Below, one piece after another: positions 15,241 through 15,569 of a stretch of DNA of 15,569 bases. The translations under genes were made by a program, and so were the position numbers. Every line of letters starts with the position of its first letter. The stretch's first letter is position 1. Source of the DNA: Nannocystaceae bacterium (GTDB taxonomy: Bacteria; Myxococcota_A; Polyangia; Nannocystales; Nannocystaceae); the NCBI GenBank assembly GCA_016763875.1, contig JAESSZ010000911.1, positions 1 through 15,569 on the forward strand, given 5' to 3'. The notes under the pieces were generated by a model. It searched no databases, was not told where the DNA came from, and saw only the letters and a list, made by a program, of their open reading frames with translations.

Positions 15241-15569
15241 CTATTCCTGGGAAGTGGCCTTCGCGGCCGCGGACGCGACGTCGCTCAAGGGGGAGCCATC
15301 GCCACCGTGCCGCTCCGAGATCAACTCCGCCAAGATGCTGATCGCTATCTCCGGAGGCGTTTTCCCGCCGAGCGAAAGGCCGACCGGCGCCCGAACGCGC
15401 GAGAGGTCAGGGGCAGGACGGCCCAGTCCGTGCTCCCGTCTGAGGATTCGCGCGAGCACGGTGTGAACCTTGCGTCGGCTTCCGATCATACCGAGGTAGC
15501 GGTGCGGGCGGCGCAACAGCCCTGCCAGCGCTTTCTCGTCTCGCGCGTGATCGCGGGTCACGATCAACA
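15241..15569 (-). CDS. XdhC/CoxI-family accessory protein, C-terminal part (cut by the right edge)
   Basis: About 109 residues are visible before the TAG at 15241-15243. The visible text VTRDHARDEKALAGLL, YLGMIGSRRKV, RVRAPVGLSLGGKTPPEIAI and SILAELI matches the C-terminal Rossmann-like domain of XdhC/CoxI proteins. These bind the molybdenum cofactor, help sulfurate it and insert it into xanthine dehydrogenase or CO-dehydrogenase-type hydroxylases. The first half, including the start codon, is outside the window, and the TTG near the edge is just an internal leucine. The tail after the domain (SERHGGDGSPLSDVASAAAK) is Ala/Ser-rich and unconserved in style. A molybdo-hydroxylase gene would be expected further right. 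Assignment to the family is secure; the exact client enzyme is not visible. Confidence 0.88.
   Translation of the reverse strand, partial: LIVTRDHARDEKALAGLLRRPHRYLGMIGSRRKVHTVLARILRREHGLGRPAPDLSRVRAPVGLSLGGKTPPEIAISILAELISERHGGDGSPLSDVASAAAKATSQE

Overview
The window is GC-rich bacterial chromosome that looks like a myxobacterium, most likely Nannocystaceae-like (Plesiocystis, Enhygromyxa, Nannocystis). The clues are a Ser/Thr kinase with an N-terminal zinc finger, secreted proteins with long Gly/Ser/Thr/Asp/Glu-rich low-complexity stretches, and a protein ending in a MYXO-CTERM-type sorting tail. This placement is an inference from protein style; no rRNA or tRNA gene is visible.

Layout. 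On the minus strand at the left are the N-terminal part of a zinc-finger/Ser-Thr kinase (cut by the window edge) and, just upstream of it, a CobW/COG0523 metal-handling GTPase whose first codons and P-loop lie in a different frame from the rest, apparently because one base is missing. Divergent from these is a small lipoprotein gene (1699-2175). Next comes a plus-strand polymorphic-toxin locus, about 2.3-9.5 kb. It holds a TPR protein, a 1500-residue PAAR-like/RHS protein with an RHS core and a C-terminal deaminase-type toxin (HAE and CxxC motifs), and two tandem 207-residue homologues that are the best immunity candidates. The TPR and RHS reading frames overlap by one base, and the following gaps are short, so the locus reads as one operon. 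An in-frame stop lies just ahead of the TPR start, and the reading frame before it looks like a protein N-terminus.

To the right, a NodD/NahR-like LysR regulator (minus strand) converges on the second immunity gene. It diverges, across 51 bp, from a lipoprotein that combines a c-type heme motif with the five-histidine, one-methionine copper ligand pattern of PHM/DBH-type copper monooxygenases. Then comes a secreted MYXO-CTERM protein with a DUF11-like domain. It converges, through a hairpin that could serve as a two-way terminator, on a YcaQ/AlkX-type DNA glycosylase. That gene lies 9 bp downstream of the C-terminal part of an XdhC/CoxI-family molybdenum-cofactor accessory gene, which is cut by the right window edge.

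The most interesting part is the TPR - PAAR/RHS - deaminase - double immunity locus: a probable contact-dependent or secreted nucleic-acid-deaminase weapon. The immunity family is one I do not recognise. The heme plus copper monooxygenase lipoprotein is the second point of interest. No gap between genes exceeds 300 bases; the longest are 2176-2383 and 11986-12130, and both are described. No insertion sequence, integrase, CRISPR array or RNA gene was seen.
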